From assembly GCA_024867545.1 (NCBI GenBank), contig JANFNE010000006.1:124001-188000 (forward strand): a DNA stretch of 64,000 nucleotides, in the 5' to 3' direction. Positions 40,501 to 52,945 of the stretch are shown in pieces. The stretch is from Phytopythium helicoides. Lineage: Eukaryota > Oomycota > Peronosporomycetes > Pythiales > Pythiaceae. Position numbers and translations under genes: made by a program. The notes beneath the pieces are model-generated. The model was not told where the DNA came from. It did no database searches and worked only from the letters and a program-made list of their open reading frames with translations. The first letter of the stretch is position 1. Each line of letters starts with the position of its first letter.

Positions 40501-43500
40501 CTCGCAGCCGATGCCAGAATCAGGTACAGTCCCTTCCAAAACACTCGCGTTGAGGTCAAGATCTGATCACGCACATCCAAGTTCCTGCAAATCTCCGACA
40601 CAATATCAAAGGAAAGCTTTTGGATATGCCAGGGCTGAATGTTCTCGAAAGATAAAATCACGTCATCGAGCAGAGTGTAAATGCGCTCAGCATACTTGGC
40701 AACGCGACCATCTCCGTTTTGAGAAAGGTACTCGGTTGCCGTAAAAAATGAAGCCTCATCATCTTCATCTTCACGGAAACGACTGACAACAGTGCTAGGA
40801 GGCATCCCTGGTATCGTTTCGTGGCGGTTTGCTGCCATGAGCGACTTCATTCCTCCTTCGGACGCTAGAATGAGCTGTAAGATGGAGAATAAAAGCTCCT
40901 TGGCCTCGATATCGCGCTGGAAGGCATACTTTTCGACTGTTTCCAATATAGCGTCCCAGCTCCCTTCAATCTCTAAAAGACGTGCACAGTTGTGCGGGGC
41001 AGCCGAAAGCATTCGGTGGAGCACCTTCATCGCGAGGTTAGGGAAATGCTGTGAGGACGAATCTGCCTGGGTAAGCTTCTTGAGTAACAAGTCCAGGGAC
41101 TTACAATAGTAGGATGAGAATTGGATGCTGAAGTGATCAAGTAGTTTCACTTGCGCCTTTAAGATGCACTCGATAACGTCGTCCGATGTTTTTCCTGTAT
41201 CAACGTCGTCCTTGCGATCGTAGAGTGCGCAGAGTGTATCAAATGCACCCCGAGCAGCTCGTGGGTCTGTTCCATTCTTGCAAAGTTCGCGATATCGCTC
41301 ACGAAGAGTTTGCATGCTGTAGGTCTTCTCTTTTGTCCACCCAAACACCTCAAACGCTGTAGACGAATCTTGTCCTGTCGTAGTGTCCTGCACTTGATGA
41401 CGATCAAGGAATCGCCACTTGTCTTCAATGCTGCTCATAAGAATCACAGGCTCTTCGATTGCCTCAAGATCTGCATCGGGCTGGATGAATGTAGACAAGT
41501 AGTATCCACTGCAGTACACATCTCCAGACAACTCAGTATATGTAACTGGCGGAAGAGAGACGTAGCTGTACAGAGCAGTGACATCGCGCGCAAGCTCACT
41601 CGTGAATTCGTGTAAATGCTCAGAAACCATTTCTTGGAGATGCTGCCTCATTGACACAGACCACAAAATGCGTTTATCACGCTTCCTTCCTGTGTACACA
41701 TCTGCAAAGTACTCTGGGGTGTCAGAGTCGAGCAATCCAACCAGTGACTCTGGAAAGATGTCAAGCAAGCAGCTTTGTCCGTATTGTTTCTCGTCCACTC
41801 GTTGAATACGATGAAATCGGCTTAGGAACTTTGCTTCTGCAACGAATGATCCTGATGCCTTTGACTGGTTGTCTGACGCAAGGATAAAGAAAAACGCGCC
41901 GTACATGTAGAGCTTTTCGGCAACCGTATCCTCTAAGCAGAACAGAATATCACACACATGCGATCTTGCCTCATCATTATTGACAAGAAGTAGCTGAGTA
42001 AGCAATGGAAGAGTCGATGAGCTTGAAATAGCGGCTGTCGCCATTGGAAGTGGCCAATACTCGAACATCGGTGACTTCGGAGCCCTCGAACTGCACAGGA
42101 AATTTCGCATGATTTTAAGAGCTGAAGTTGCGCACTGCGGGTCCACTGGTTCGTCTGTTAATTCCATCCATCGCAGTTCTGGTGTAGTGAAAATCAGCTT
42201 CCAAGAGTGCGCGTGGCTGTCCATATCTTCCTGAAGAGAGCAGCAACACACACTGATACGCTGGACATCGCCCAGCAACATGACAGGGTCTGTGTCTAGA
42301 AATTGGCGCAGATCGACTGAAGAGAAAGGACCAGCAACAGCATTTTCTCCGTCCACTTTTTCTCCATCCTTACTGTTTGTCTCCACTTTGACGCTCCACT
42401 TCAAATTGAACCGGGAATTGTCATAAAATGACAATCCAGCTATCGGCACAGATGACGCGCGACCAGCATCAGATAAAGGCTGCAGCTCCATCACCGGGAC
42501 GTCCTCATCGAGATGGCCGTTACCGTTCGAAATTGCAGCGAATCCGGATTGACGACTGCGGTGGGCTAGCAACGACATGTGTAGAAATAGCTCGAGGTTA
42601 CTCGTCGAGCAAAAGCGCTCTGACGACTCAACGGACCCAGTCACTTCTCCAAGAAGCTCAAGTACATCCTGAATATCTGTTGCCGTGTAAGACGATCGTA
42701 AGAATGACAGGAGAAACTCTGCGCGGTGCTTTGTGACGGATCCAACTCCTGGGAAAGCCTTTGCAAGCGCGACAAGCAACTTGAGCAGCCAATCACCATT
42801 TTGGTCGTACTTTTCCATGCTTGCAATATTGTGCACGTAGCCACTACCTGTACGACTCAGCGCACCAGCTTCCTTGCCGCTCTTTGATAGCGTAGTATAC
42901 AAGTTCTCGAGCCAGCACTGGTAAACTTCGTTGAAAAGAGTCGCTGGATTCTTGGCAATCTCAATGCACGAGTAGAATGACTCGCTGTGCCCCTTAATTT
43001 TCCCACGATAGCCGTTCTGTACCGTGTTGTCATGAATGATCTGGGCAATTTCACCGAGTCGAACTGAACCATCGTCGATCCGCTCCCAGAGCACACGGAC
43101 ATAAAACCCACCAACTTCTAGCTCCCCTGCCAGGGAGCTGTATTGGACTTGAAAGTGCTCGTAGTTCCAAAGGAGCTCTTTGGTTTTTCCAAGAGTGGCT
43201 ACGAGTGCCATCACCGAGGTACGACTACTCTTGAACTCTTCAAACTCATCAATAGCTTTCTCAAGAGCGCGGCGGAGCTCACCACGTGACTTTTCTGTCC
43301 AGATTAGATCAGGAAGATAGAAGTCGCGGTGTATCATCCGTGCCAAGAGCTGGATGTCAGTTGACGACTCGCCTGGATAATTAGATCGAGCATTGTCCAG
43401 CTTGGACTTTGGCACCTGAGCCTTGTTTTCGGTGAATAAGGCAGCTACTTCTCGGTGAACTCGCTTTATGAAAGCTTCCGAAGCTTCAAGTCTTGCGTCT

Positions 43501-46500
43501 GTTCGATCGCCATATCGACCTTTGTTGGTAGTGCGTGTTCGTGATGTAGCCTTATCTCGATCCTTGCGCATCAGCTTTCTTGTGCTCGAGTGCGAGAGCA
43601 TACGGATAAAGCCGTGAGGTAAAATTCGGACAAGCATCTCGAACGAAGGCTTGTGGTGCGCCATCCACACACCAGATATACACTGGTACGCTTCACGTGC
43701 ATCGGCTATCGGGTGAAACAACGCCTTGTAGAAACACTTTAGAGTCAACCCTGTTTCCAGTGCTGTATCACAAATCCGCTGACGCGTTTTGCTGTCGCAG
43801 TGATCAACGATAACCTTCAAAATGCAGATTGCTGATGCTGTGATACCTCCATTCGTGTTCTGGCTTGCGAGACGTAGCAGCTCAGGGTGCTTGCTGCTAA
43901 ACGCCTTGGTAATCGTTTCAAATTGGTTATTGTCGGTCAAATGTCGCGAGTGGATGAGCACATCAACAAATAACTCGAGCGTCGCCAGCGTTACCACAGG
44001 GTTGCGCTGATCTAAGATGCCCACGAGAAGTTGCACCAGCTTCTTGTTCTCAAACACTTGGAACCGAACGCGCTTCTCTGCCGACGGTTGTCCGCCTGCG
44101 TGTGACTTGTTCGACACGAGCGAGTAGAACGCATTCACTGCCCATACCGTTGCAATCGAGTCTCCCGATACTAAAATCTGAGACAGCAGCGACACCAAGG
44201 TTGCAGTGCTTGCATCTGTCTGTGCCAGGGTCATCTGGTAGCAGCCATCGTTGATACGGCAGAAAGAGTCTAAGATAATTGCAACTTCTTCACCTCGGAT
44301 AGGCGGTTTGCACGCATTCTCCAACTGGTCCAGAAGCAAGTACAATGTTAGTCGTAAATATCGAGCTTCTCAAGGCTGAAGAAATATCACGCACCAATTG
44401 GGTCATTCCGCGGAGTAATGCGGCGAACGACAGTTGCTCAAGCTTTGCGTGGACCGATTTGCCACCAAAGTCCTCCATTTCCACGTTCATGACAAAGCTC
44501 TCGAGTGCAAAAAACACTTTGTCGATGGACGAGGTAGTAGCCCCGTCGCGGCTCATCCGCTCGATTTCCTTTGAAAGAACAGCGTGCGCTGTTGGGTACA
44601 GACCCTCGTCTTTCAAAAGTGAGTTGCGCTCTTCTTCGCTTCGTAGCAGTGATCGAACTGTCATGCGCGGGTTGACACGAGAGAAGTCTCGAGTGAGCGA
44701 TACAGTCCAATTCTTTGCCTGGCGGTAGCTGTCGTAAAGTGCACCCAAGAACACATCGATGTCGTACGGTGCATAAGCAATACGAGCACCGTCCGCAAAA
44801 TCCAAAACGGCAGTGATTTCAGTGCTGTCACTGTCCGTATTTGGTACTACGACACGGCGAAGGGCTTTTAGCGAGTACATGCGCTCTTCACCTTCTGCAA
44901 TTTCTTGAATCGCATTGTCCACGAAGATTAACTTCTTCTTCCTGAACAGCGCAAATCCATGCCTTCCAGTTCGCCGTTGCACGTCAAATACATCCGCAGG
45001 TTCGATGTCTTCATCTCGTGGAGCCTTTGAGAGGGACGGTTTTGGAAGTTTTTCCCTTGTTGTTGGAAGTAAGTTAATTCCAATGACGCCTGCGAGGTCC
45101 GTCATCTTGTCCAGAATATCTGCGCTCTGATCAGAATACACGTACTTCACCTTTCCTTTTACAGTGATGGAGAACGTGTTCGGAACATTCATGGCGACAC
45201 TGACGTCTGTTATGTCTCGAAACTCAAACTCATTTGTGTTGCGATTGAGGACACGAACAGCAATCACCGCTCGTGGAGTTAAGAAGATGTCAGATTTTTC
45301 CCTTTGACCATCCGATGACCCAAGGAAGCCGCTGAATTGGTAGCACTCAACACTGTATACGCGCTTGAAATCTTCAAAGTTCCCAACCATGTGGCTCATC
45401 AGCTCTTGCAAAAATATGTTTCGGCATCTGTACCGGAGCCGCAAGAAGACGGGATCTTCGTGGTCGCTAAGGCTCTTCTTTTCACTTCCGTAGCTAGATT
45501 CCACGAATAGGCGGTACTGCTTGAGCAATATTTCAGGGTTTTGAACTGAAACAACTCCTTTTCCCACACTCCCCACAGATGACGCGGACGAAACACTATT
45601 GTACCGACTAGAAGAGAGATAGCTTCTGCTCAAAGGAACCCCACCGTACCGAGATGATACCGGAGGACGATACACGCCAACCCCGTAGTTCATTGTTTCG
45701 CCAAAGCTCAGAGTATGTCTCGGAATCTGGCCGTCGCGAGACCGAACCGGCGAGCTCATATTGCCAAAGTGCAGGAAGGCCGGGTTTCTGGTCATGCGGC
45801 CCAAAATCCCAACCAAAGTCTCAACAGTTGCCAAGTCAGGAAATCCAAACAATATGCGCAACATCATGCGGTACTTCGTCGCGAGGTGTTGGTAGAGCAT
45901 ATCCGAAAGCTTGTGCTGCTTCTCAATATTTGCCTTGACTAATGCAAGAATAAACTCGCACAGCTTCATTGTTGGCAGATCTGGCAGGTATTTCTGCGTC
46001 TGCGAAGTGAATGATGCAAGAACAGTTTCGTTAGCTTCTACCCTCTATCAATGATGCAGAGATATTTGTACCTGAGTATCCTCGTCAAATAGTGACAGAA
46101 TCGTGACAACAAAGAGATTGTTAGAGAGAACGATTTCCCGGAACGTCGCCTTGTGCGCTTTGGACTCGATCAGTCGGTGTAGCACCATTAGCATCCAATA
46201 CGTAGTCACCGAGCGGCGACATGTCAAGATCTTTGTGATAGTGGATATATACTCTTCTCCGCGCTGTAGACAGACAATATCGCTAAGCGTTAGTGCACTA
46301 GGCGATAAAAAAGCCATCGAAGACATCATACCTCGGTCAGGATGCGTACGAACTCGTCCTTGGCTTGAGGCACAAGCATGACACGGTAAAGTGCCTGCAG
46401 GTAAGTGCAGATGAAATCGTGCTCGGCCCCGTGCCTTCCGACGATATCGTGGATTTCTCGTGCAACGACGAACACGACTTTTTCGTACGGCTTATTCGGC

Positions 46501-47809
46501 TGTGCGATGACGCCCAGTGTCGGAGTGTTCGCGTTGAGCTCAACTGCTAGCGAGTGCATATCTTCGTCAAGACCGCGAGGCAGTTGGCGTTGAACGCGAG
46601 CTGTCTTGCTGTATCCGTGTAATGCAAGCAAGTGGATGATGCTTGCTTGGGCGACTCGGAGCTCTCGATCTTGCACGTTGGCATCGCCAACTTTGGAATG
46701 CATTTTTGCGCCTTCCGCTTGAATGACCTTGCGAGGAACCATTTGCACCCAATCTGGTACGTGACCCATCTCAACACTAACTTGCAGGTTTCCGAGCGCA
46801 TGGCACGAGGCCAGGAGCTCGCAAATAATCTTCTCACGCTGCTCTGAGTAGTACTTTCGTCGCACACCGTCAACGTAGACGATCTCAAACGCCTGCAATG
46901 TGTCCTGGAAGAGGACGAGGCAATAAATGCGCGCAAGAGGGCGACTTGAAATGAGAGTGCGCGGCTCTTCATACTCTATCACGTATTTTTCAGAGATTGC
47001 GAGTACTCGTGGGGTTGCTGTTGATTCGTTCGACTGGGAAACTTTCAAGACGCCGTATTGGCACGATATGATTTCTGTCGATGGCGCGTGGGGCTCGTCC
47101 TTCAGCGCTCTCTCCAGTGTTTTCTTGCGGTATTCGTTGATGGGGATCCCGTACGCCTTCATGACTCTACGAATTGCCTCTGCCAGCTCGGTTCGCCGCC
47201 TTGGAACTACGAACAAGCTCGAGTTGTCCGAATGGTTGAGCAATATCGCGTCGTGGTCATCGCAGATCACATCGATGGACACGAGGCTTGTGTAGGGGAT
47301 GTGTGACATTAGCTCGCCCTCCTTGTCCTTCTGGTAGACGCCATCGGGTCGAATCTCAACGATGCATTTGACCTGTAGGCCCTTCTTGAGGTACTTGACG
47401 CAGTCGAACCAGTACGTCTGTAGCTCGGGGCGCACAGCCTGGCCCGTGGGCATCTTGGCCGCGTGCTGGCTGCGCAACCGCATCAAACAGACCATGACCT
47501 CCATGCGGTAGTGACATCGGTACACGGTCTTCTTGACTCTGTGGCGCGGCGTGTGAATGACGAAGTCCTGCGAAGCCAACCTCCATCAGCGCAATCGACG
47601 AGGAACCCGTCCAGCGGAACACGCACCGTCTCGCCCTCGAGCACGTTGACGCTGTCCACATCCTCGTACGCCCACGTGTTGGTGAGCTGCTCGGCCTCGC
47701 GGTCGAAGGTCGAGAAGCCGTACTCGCCGAAGCACAGCACGCGCTCCTTGACCACGAAGCTGCCGACCTTGTGCACCATGAAGCGCGCCACCACGCGCTT
47801 CATCTCCAT
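37554..47809 (-). CDS. DNAJC13: RME-8/DNAJC13 endosomal protein with degenerate J domain, five exons
   Basis: Exons 47627-47809, 46332-47567, 46072-46263, 44395-45993 and 37554-44324 (introns 59-78 nt) give 3,326 residues, longer than human DNAJC13 (~2,240) or plant GRV2 (~2,550). The N-terminal ~800 residues hold several PH-like strands (CFGEYGFSTFDREAEQL, GFALFRKKKLIFVDN). Family IWN-type repeats include FYLPDLIWTEKSRGELRRAL, GGFYVRVLWE, KRDKRILWSVSMRQHL, SLPPVTYTELSGDVYCSGYY and KSDLIWNSHKRTEVRKKL. The last ~350 residues are a disordered Ser-rich extension. At about residues 2060-2110 the J-domain equivalent (AFEVFGWTKEKTY...TLRERYRELCKN) lacks the HPD tripeptide. RME-8 acts on early endosomes with retromer and SNX1. 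Confidence 0.92.
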
Positions 47810-48314
47810 GGCGCCGATCTACTTGTGCCCGGATCGCGCGGCCTTTCTCGCCAGCGGAAACAAGACTGGCGCGGGTTGCCGAAATCAGGCGAGCGGGTTG
47901 CTGAATATTTGCGTCGGAGGCAGAGGGAACAGCTGGCAGCCGCGCTGGTCGCGTCGCACAGCCGCCAGCGGCACCAAGCGGAGCAATCGCAGGAGCTCGC
48001 GTGGGCGAGAAAGCCGACTGCTGGACGGCTGCAAAGTGGACGCCAGCAGCCAAGGCACACGCCGCGCCACCGTCTGGTCGCCCGTGAGAGGCGAGACGTG
48101 GGTGCACTTGGGCTTCTTGAAGGGACGCGGCAGAGACGTTGAAGCGCCGCGGCGGCAACATGTGGCGGTAGACTTTTGGCTTCACACCTCTGGAAACACA
48201 TAGGGAAACCAGTATCACTTGTTAGAGGTCTTTCATGACTTACGTTGTATGATACCGCGCAGAGCGGCCACCTGCACCTTCTCCTGGAAGCAGTGAGCTG
48301 CCGAGTCGACCGAC
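47810..48314. promoter_or_regulatory. Divergent promoter region, RME-8 and SH3b protein
   Basis: 505 bp between divergent start codons, GC-rich in the middle. Open frames on both strands here are continuations of shadows from the flanking coding sequence. No exon is supported. Confidence 0.4.
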
Positions 48315-51300
48315 ATGCGCTGGTTCTGCGTCGACCCGGGACTGCCGGAGCAGGCGCAGCTGCGAGTGCGCGCGCAGCCGAGTAGCGCGGCCCCCGAGGT
48401 CGCGCGCCGTGTGGACAAGGGGCTGGCGGTGGCCGTCACGTCGCCCGCGTTCGACGTGGTGGACGACGACGGCGCGGCGCAGCGCTGGGTGCGCGTGGCG
48501 ATCCGCGACGCTAGCGCGGACCAGGAGCTCGACGGGTTCATGCTGCAGAGCCTGCCGGACGGGACGCCGCTGCTGACGTCTTGGGAGAAGGCTGGGTTTC
48601 GCAGCTGCTGCCGGGTCGACAATCCCAAGGCGTTCCTGTTCGACTCGGCCTCGAACGGCGCCGAAGTCGTTGGGCTCGTCGAGACCATCGATCTGCCGTT
48701 CGGCATCCGTGAGGTTGACGGCAAGCGAGCGCTCGTACAACACCCCGAGCATGGAATGGTCTGGATCGACACGGCAGAGCTGGATCCGGTTTGCTTACCG
48801 CTTCGCCATGCTGGTTGCTCAGGTACTTTGCGTGCTGCTCAGATGGGTGGTCTGCATTGGCGTACTAAGGATTATTGTGCCTCCTGGGAGCACAGTTGCG
48901 CATGCCTTCTACACGTTAAACTCGGCGCTCCCACCGGAGGCTCAAATTGCAATCCGCACGTTCCCATCAAAGGAAGCTGATGCGGTGGGGTTGCTCAATC
49001 ATGGTGATATCCTAGAAGTGTCCACTCGAAGCGGTGAATGGCTGCAGATTGCGGCCGGCGATAGCAATGACGCGTTCTGGATCATGTGGACGACTGGGCA
49101 CGTTGACCTCCTGGTCGAGGTCCCTGATCATGGGTCGGGAAATTGTAGAGTGCTGGAGTCACTTGATGAAGCAATTGCAGCAGCTGATCCTCGCTCAGAA
49201 GACGACATCAACGCTGAAGACAATCCCATTCTAGACAAGTCCGGTGCAAGGGTTGAGTCAGTCACAGAGGCTGACAACCCAGTGTGTGACAGTACAAAGT
49301 CTATCAACACAGAACCGATCGAGCCTGCAATCGAAGCGACGGACCAGCTGGCAGCGGACGATGTCGGAATGGATGTTGAAGGAGACTCTAGTGAAACGAC
49401 AAGTGGCGAGTCGCCTTGTACTGAAGATATCGATTCACCAAAGCCGATTGTTGATCCACCAGTAATCTCACCATTGGAGGACCGACCAATTAAGCCTAGT
49501 CGTCAGCAACAATTTTCGTGGAGTGATCTTCCAACGAATCCAGAACAGCAAGAATCAAACTCTGCTGGAGTCACATCATTATCCAATAACTTGCCAACCT
49601 CTCAAGAAACTACTGCTCTGGAAGAGGAGACACTTACCGAAACATATATCATGGTTGACAAACCCCACATCCAAGCAAATGATCTGGAGCAGACATCGCC
49701 GTCGCCGTCATCATCGGCGGCTGCTGCTGCGAGTCACTGGGATGACCGGCCAATCAAGCCTGCATCATCGTCGGGTCAGTATGCGTGGGATGAACGACCG
49801 ATTCAGCCAGCCCGCGTGGCAGATATGGCATCTGAAGAGGAGAGTAGCGGCGTGCCTATTGAGAAGGTGGACGGTGTCGCCCACGACGTCGTCAACGATG
49901 GCGATGCAGATATGGTGGCTGCTACTGCGGAGGAGGAAGCTGTGGTGGAGTCCGGTGCTGCTGATATGCAGGACCAGGAGCTAGCGATGTCGTCGTCGTC
50001 ATCGGCGGCTGCTGCTGCGAGTCACTGGGATGACCGGCCAATCAAGCCTGCATCATCGTCGGGTCAGTATGCGTGGGATGAACGACCGATTCAGCCAGCC
50101 CGCGTGGCAGATATGGCATCTGAAGAGGAGAGTAGCGGCGTGCCTATTGAGAAGGTGGACGGTGTCGCCCACGACGTCGTCAACGATGGCGATGCAGATA
50201 TGGTGGCTGCTACTGCGGAGGAGGAAGCTGTGGTGGAGTCCGGTGCTGCTGATATGCAGGACCAGGAGCTAGCGATGTCGTCGTCGTCATCGGCGGCGGC
50301 TGCTGCGAGTCACTGGGATGACCGGCCAATCAAGCCTGCATCATCGTCGGGTCAGTATGCGTGGGACGAGCAACTTATTCAGCCGCGTGTGGCATATGTT
50401 GCGTCAGCTGATCTGGGTGGGAGCGTGACTGATGAGGAAGATATTGCTCTGCTTGAGAGTGACGCAGAGATGGTGGTTTCCGAGGTTGACATTCTTGAGC
50501 CTGATAGAGATGCACATGACGACGTCCTTGATTCTCTAATCGCCCAAGTCGATGCCGAATTTGAGAAAGACAAAGATCGCACGGTGTACGATTCATCTCC
50601 AGACGGCTTTATGATTCTAACGCAACGGGGGGTTTCTGAATACGTCTCATGGAAAACCCGCTTGAACGGCTCTGGCGATAGCACTACGAAATCTGCTTCG
50701 GATGCCTTGATCTCTGGGGACTACGATGCGTTCCTGGAAGCATTTACGGCTGATCAGAAAAAGATTGACGACTGGCTGCTGTATAGGCCAATGGATCCGG
50801 CCGACCTCAACTCTCTAGCTGCAAGTCAGTCGCAGGTTGTTGATGTGCTTTATGATCGAGCACCTACTCCGAAGCGTACCCACTTTCCGCTCAACAACGA
50901 ATCCTCGAGGCAGCCGATTCTTCCTGTCGCTGCACCGTCCAAAAAGAAATCTCGCCTGCAGTCTCTAATTCAGCGCTCACACGGCAGCTCGGAAGACGTC
51001 TTCGACATTATCATGGGTGGTGGTAGCGCTGACAGTATTCTTGAAGCTGAGGTTGCAAAAGAGGAGAGTGACTTCACGCTGGTAAACCAGTTCAAGTACC
51101 CAAAGCAGCATGCGCTAGCTGCAGGAACACCAGGAAGACCTGGAACACGTCAAATTACTCCGCTGGCACCTGCTCCAGGACTTCGACGAGCTGCCAGTGC
51201 TGGGTCGGTAGGACCAGAAACGCCCTCTCAGCCTGTCAACGCCACAACGTTGGTCAAACCAACTATATCAACAGCAATGGCAGCACCATCTGCTGCAGCC

Positions 51301-51942
51301 TCCAGAGTTAGCCGATTGTCTCCACGAGTACCGATAAACCCACTCAAGCGCTCTGCAACCGCGATCGCAAAGACGCCGCCAGCTGCTATCCGACTTCCGG
51401 GGACTCTTTCCAGTGGCGCGTCAGCCATCACTGAAGATGAGGGTGCATCAGCACCGTCGGAGCAAGCCAGCCTCGCTTCTAGTATGTCTGCGGCGTCGTC
51501 ACCTGCAGTGAGTTCGGCGTTGCCAGCTCCCTCCGGGGGCCTCAATCGTACTATTGTGAAGCCAACTTCGTCATTGCCGACGTCTTCCTTGGTAAGACCA
51601 CGATCAATCCCTCAGCCGTCGCGACTGAGCGTTCCGCAAGCAGCATCAGGGCTTCCACAACGAACAAGCTCGCTGCAGCCACCTAGTGCTATGTCGTCGC
51701 TGCCTTCTCGGTCAAAGTCAACGACAGCCGCAACGGGACTTCCAACGCCTGGAGGTGGTCAGTCCCTTCTCCAACGTCGAAGCTTATTGCAACCAACAAC
51801 CGGTTTGAAGCCATCGGGGCTCCAAGGTCCTGCGGCACGAGCAATCGCACAATCTACGAGCACGAGTACGCTCGAGGCTCGTCGGTCCACGTTTGGATTC
51901 TCCCGCCCGCGTCCTTCAGTGGGGGACACCCCACAAAAGTGA
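48315..51942 (+). CDS. SH3b-domain protein with internal repeats and basic Ser/Pro tail, two exons
   Basis: Exons 48315-48822 and 48896-51942 (73-nt intron, branch-like TACTAAG at ~48863) give 1,184 residues. Three SH3b-like domains fill the first ~260 residues (QLRVRAQPSSAAPEV...RWVRV; GFRSCCRVDNPKA...MVWIDTAEL; IAIRTFPSKEADA...GEWLQI). The middle carries tandem 96-residue repeats built round SHWDDRPIKPASS and AWDERPIQPARV. A charged region (DYDAFLEAFTADQKKIDDWL) follows. The last ~330 residues are Ser/Pro/Arg-rich with several S/T-x-L-P sites (SGLP, SSLP, TGLP), as in microtubule plus-end-tracking proteins; that link is inference. The exon join is the only one I found that keeps both conserved SH3b frames. 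The family is not recognised. Confidence 0.75.
49711..50366 (+). repeat. 288-bp coding tandem repeat, two full copies plus a partial third
   Basis: Units begin at 49731, 50019 and 50307 (spacing exactly 288 bp, 96 codons). The first two full units look identical base for base, including third codon positions; the third matches for about 60 bp and then diverges. Twenty bases upstream of the first unit also match. The pattern means a recent duplication or ongoing homogenisation inside the SH3b gene. Confidence 0.92.
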
Positions 51943-52315
51943 GCCCGCAGCACCAATTTTATCTGTTCGTGGTAAGTGCACAGTCCACAAGCGTTGCGTC
52001 AGGCTAATTGCCCAATAGAGATTGCACCTGACGGAAAATCACTCGTGTCATCGTCCATGTTTGCTCTGAACCAGCACTGGCCAAAGTGCTAGACTCAACA
52101 GTGCATGCACCTGCCTAGGTAGATCAAGGGCACGCTCAGCTCCAATGAAAAGGGGGTTGTTGACTTGCCGTCATTCGGTCCCCCTCAGCAGATTGCGTTG
52201 TCTCGCAATCGACCAACAAGTACCAGCGTAAAGCAAATCTACATAACCATTTCCATGAAGGTTGACTTCTCGATTCGATTCACCGCGAGCATGCACGCTA
52301 CTCGAAGGCCGCGCC
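51943..52315. other. Convergent 3' region
   Basis: 373 bp between the SH3b gene (+) and SPT4 (-). No open frame of note; presumably 3' UTRs and terminators. Confidence 0.4.
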
Positions 52316-52833
52316 TCAGTTCTGCACGCGGTACGGGATGTTCCGGTCCTCCAGGAAGCGCTTGATGGACTCGGGTAGCTCGCCCGAGACTGAAACCGCG
52401 TAGATGCCGGGGATCAACCGCACTGCTCGACCATACACACCACCACTGTTAAGCCGCGAATCCCACGAGGCTGCACCACGCAGGCGTACCAATACGCTGC
52501 CACTTGGCCACCCAGCTCTCCTTGGGCTGCATCATGGCGATCATCCTGCCCACACAAGGACCCGTGAGTCAACGGCAAATCCGGCTATCGCCCCGGGTTC
52601 GGCAGAGCGCACCCCTCAAAGTAGGCGGAGGTGCACTCGGCGACGCGCTGGCGGTTGTCGGCCATCTGCAGGAAGGCGCAGTTCTCGCAGCCCGTGTCGT
52701 AGAACTGCGTGAAGGTCTTGATGAGCGAGCACGTCATGCACGCGCGCAGCTCGCGGAACGTGTTGGGGATGTCCGCGTGCACGAACGACTCGTCCAGCTC
52801 CTCGTCCTCCTCCTCGCGCATGCGGCGGCTCAT
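52316..52833 (-). CDS. SPT4: Transcription elongation factor SPT4, three exons
   Basis: Exons 52613-52833, 52490-52545 and 52316-52422 give 127 residues. An acidic leader (MSRRMREEEDEELDE) precedes the zinc finger: LRACMTCSLIKTFTQFYDTG, then CENCAFL. Family sequence continues TSAYFEGMIAMMQPKESWVA, KWQRIVRLIPGIYAVSVSGE and LPESIKRFLEDRNIPYRVQN. SPT4 forms the DSIF elongation factor with SPT5 and promotes RNA polymerase II processivity. The two small 3' exons are invisible as open frames. It shares a 112-bp promoter with the first bc1 core gene. Confidence 0.95.
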
Positions 52834-52945
52834 GGTCTCCCACGCTTTGCTGCAATCTCTCTCGCCGCGACTGGCCGCCCCGCACCATCCGTGCTCGACT
52901 AGGTGCGAGTCAGTTCAGAGCCTCTGACACGCGAGGGCAGATCCA
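52834..52945. promoter_or_regulatory. 112-bp bidirectional promoter, SPT4 and bc1 core gene
   Basis: The two ATGs are only 112 bp apart on opposite strands, so core promoters and 5' UTRs must overlap or be very short. No TATA box is evident. Confidence 0.5.

Noticed and set aside
49711..50366. CRISPR-like or satellite repeat
   Set aside because: The 288-bp units are in-frame coding repeats without spacers in a eukaryotic gene.
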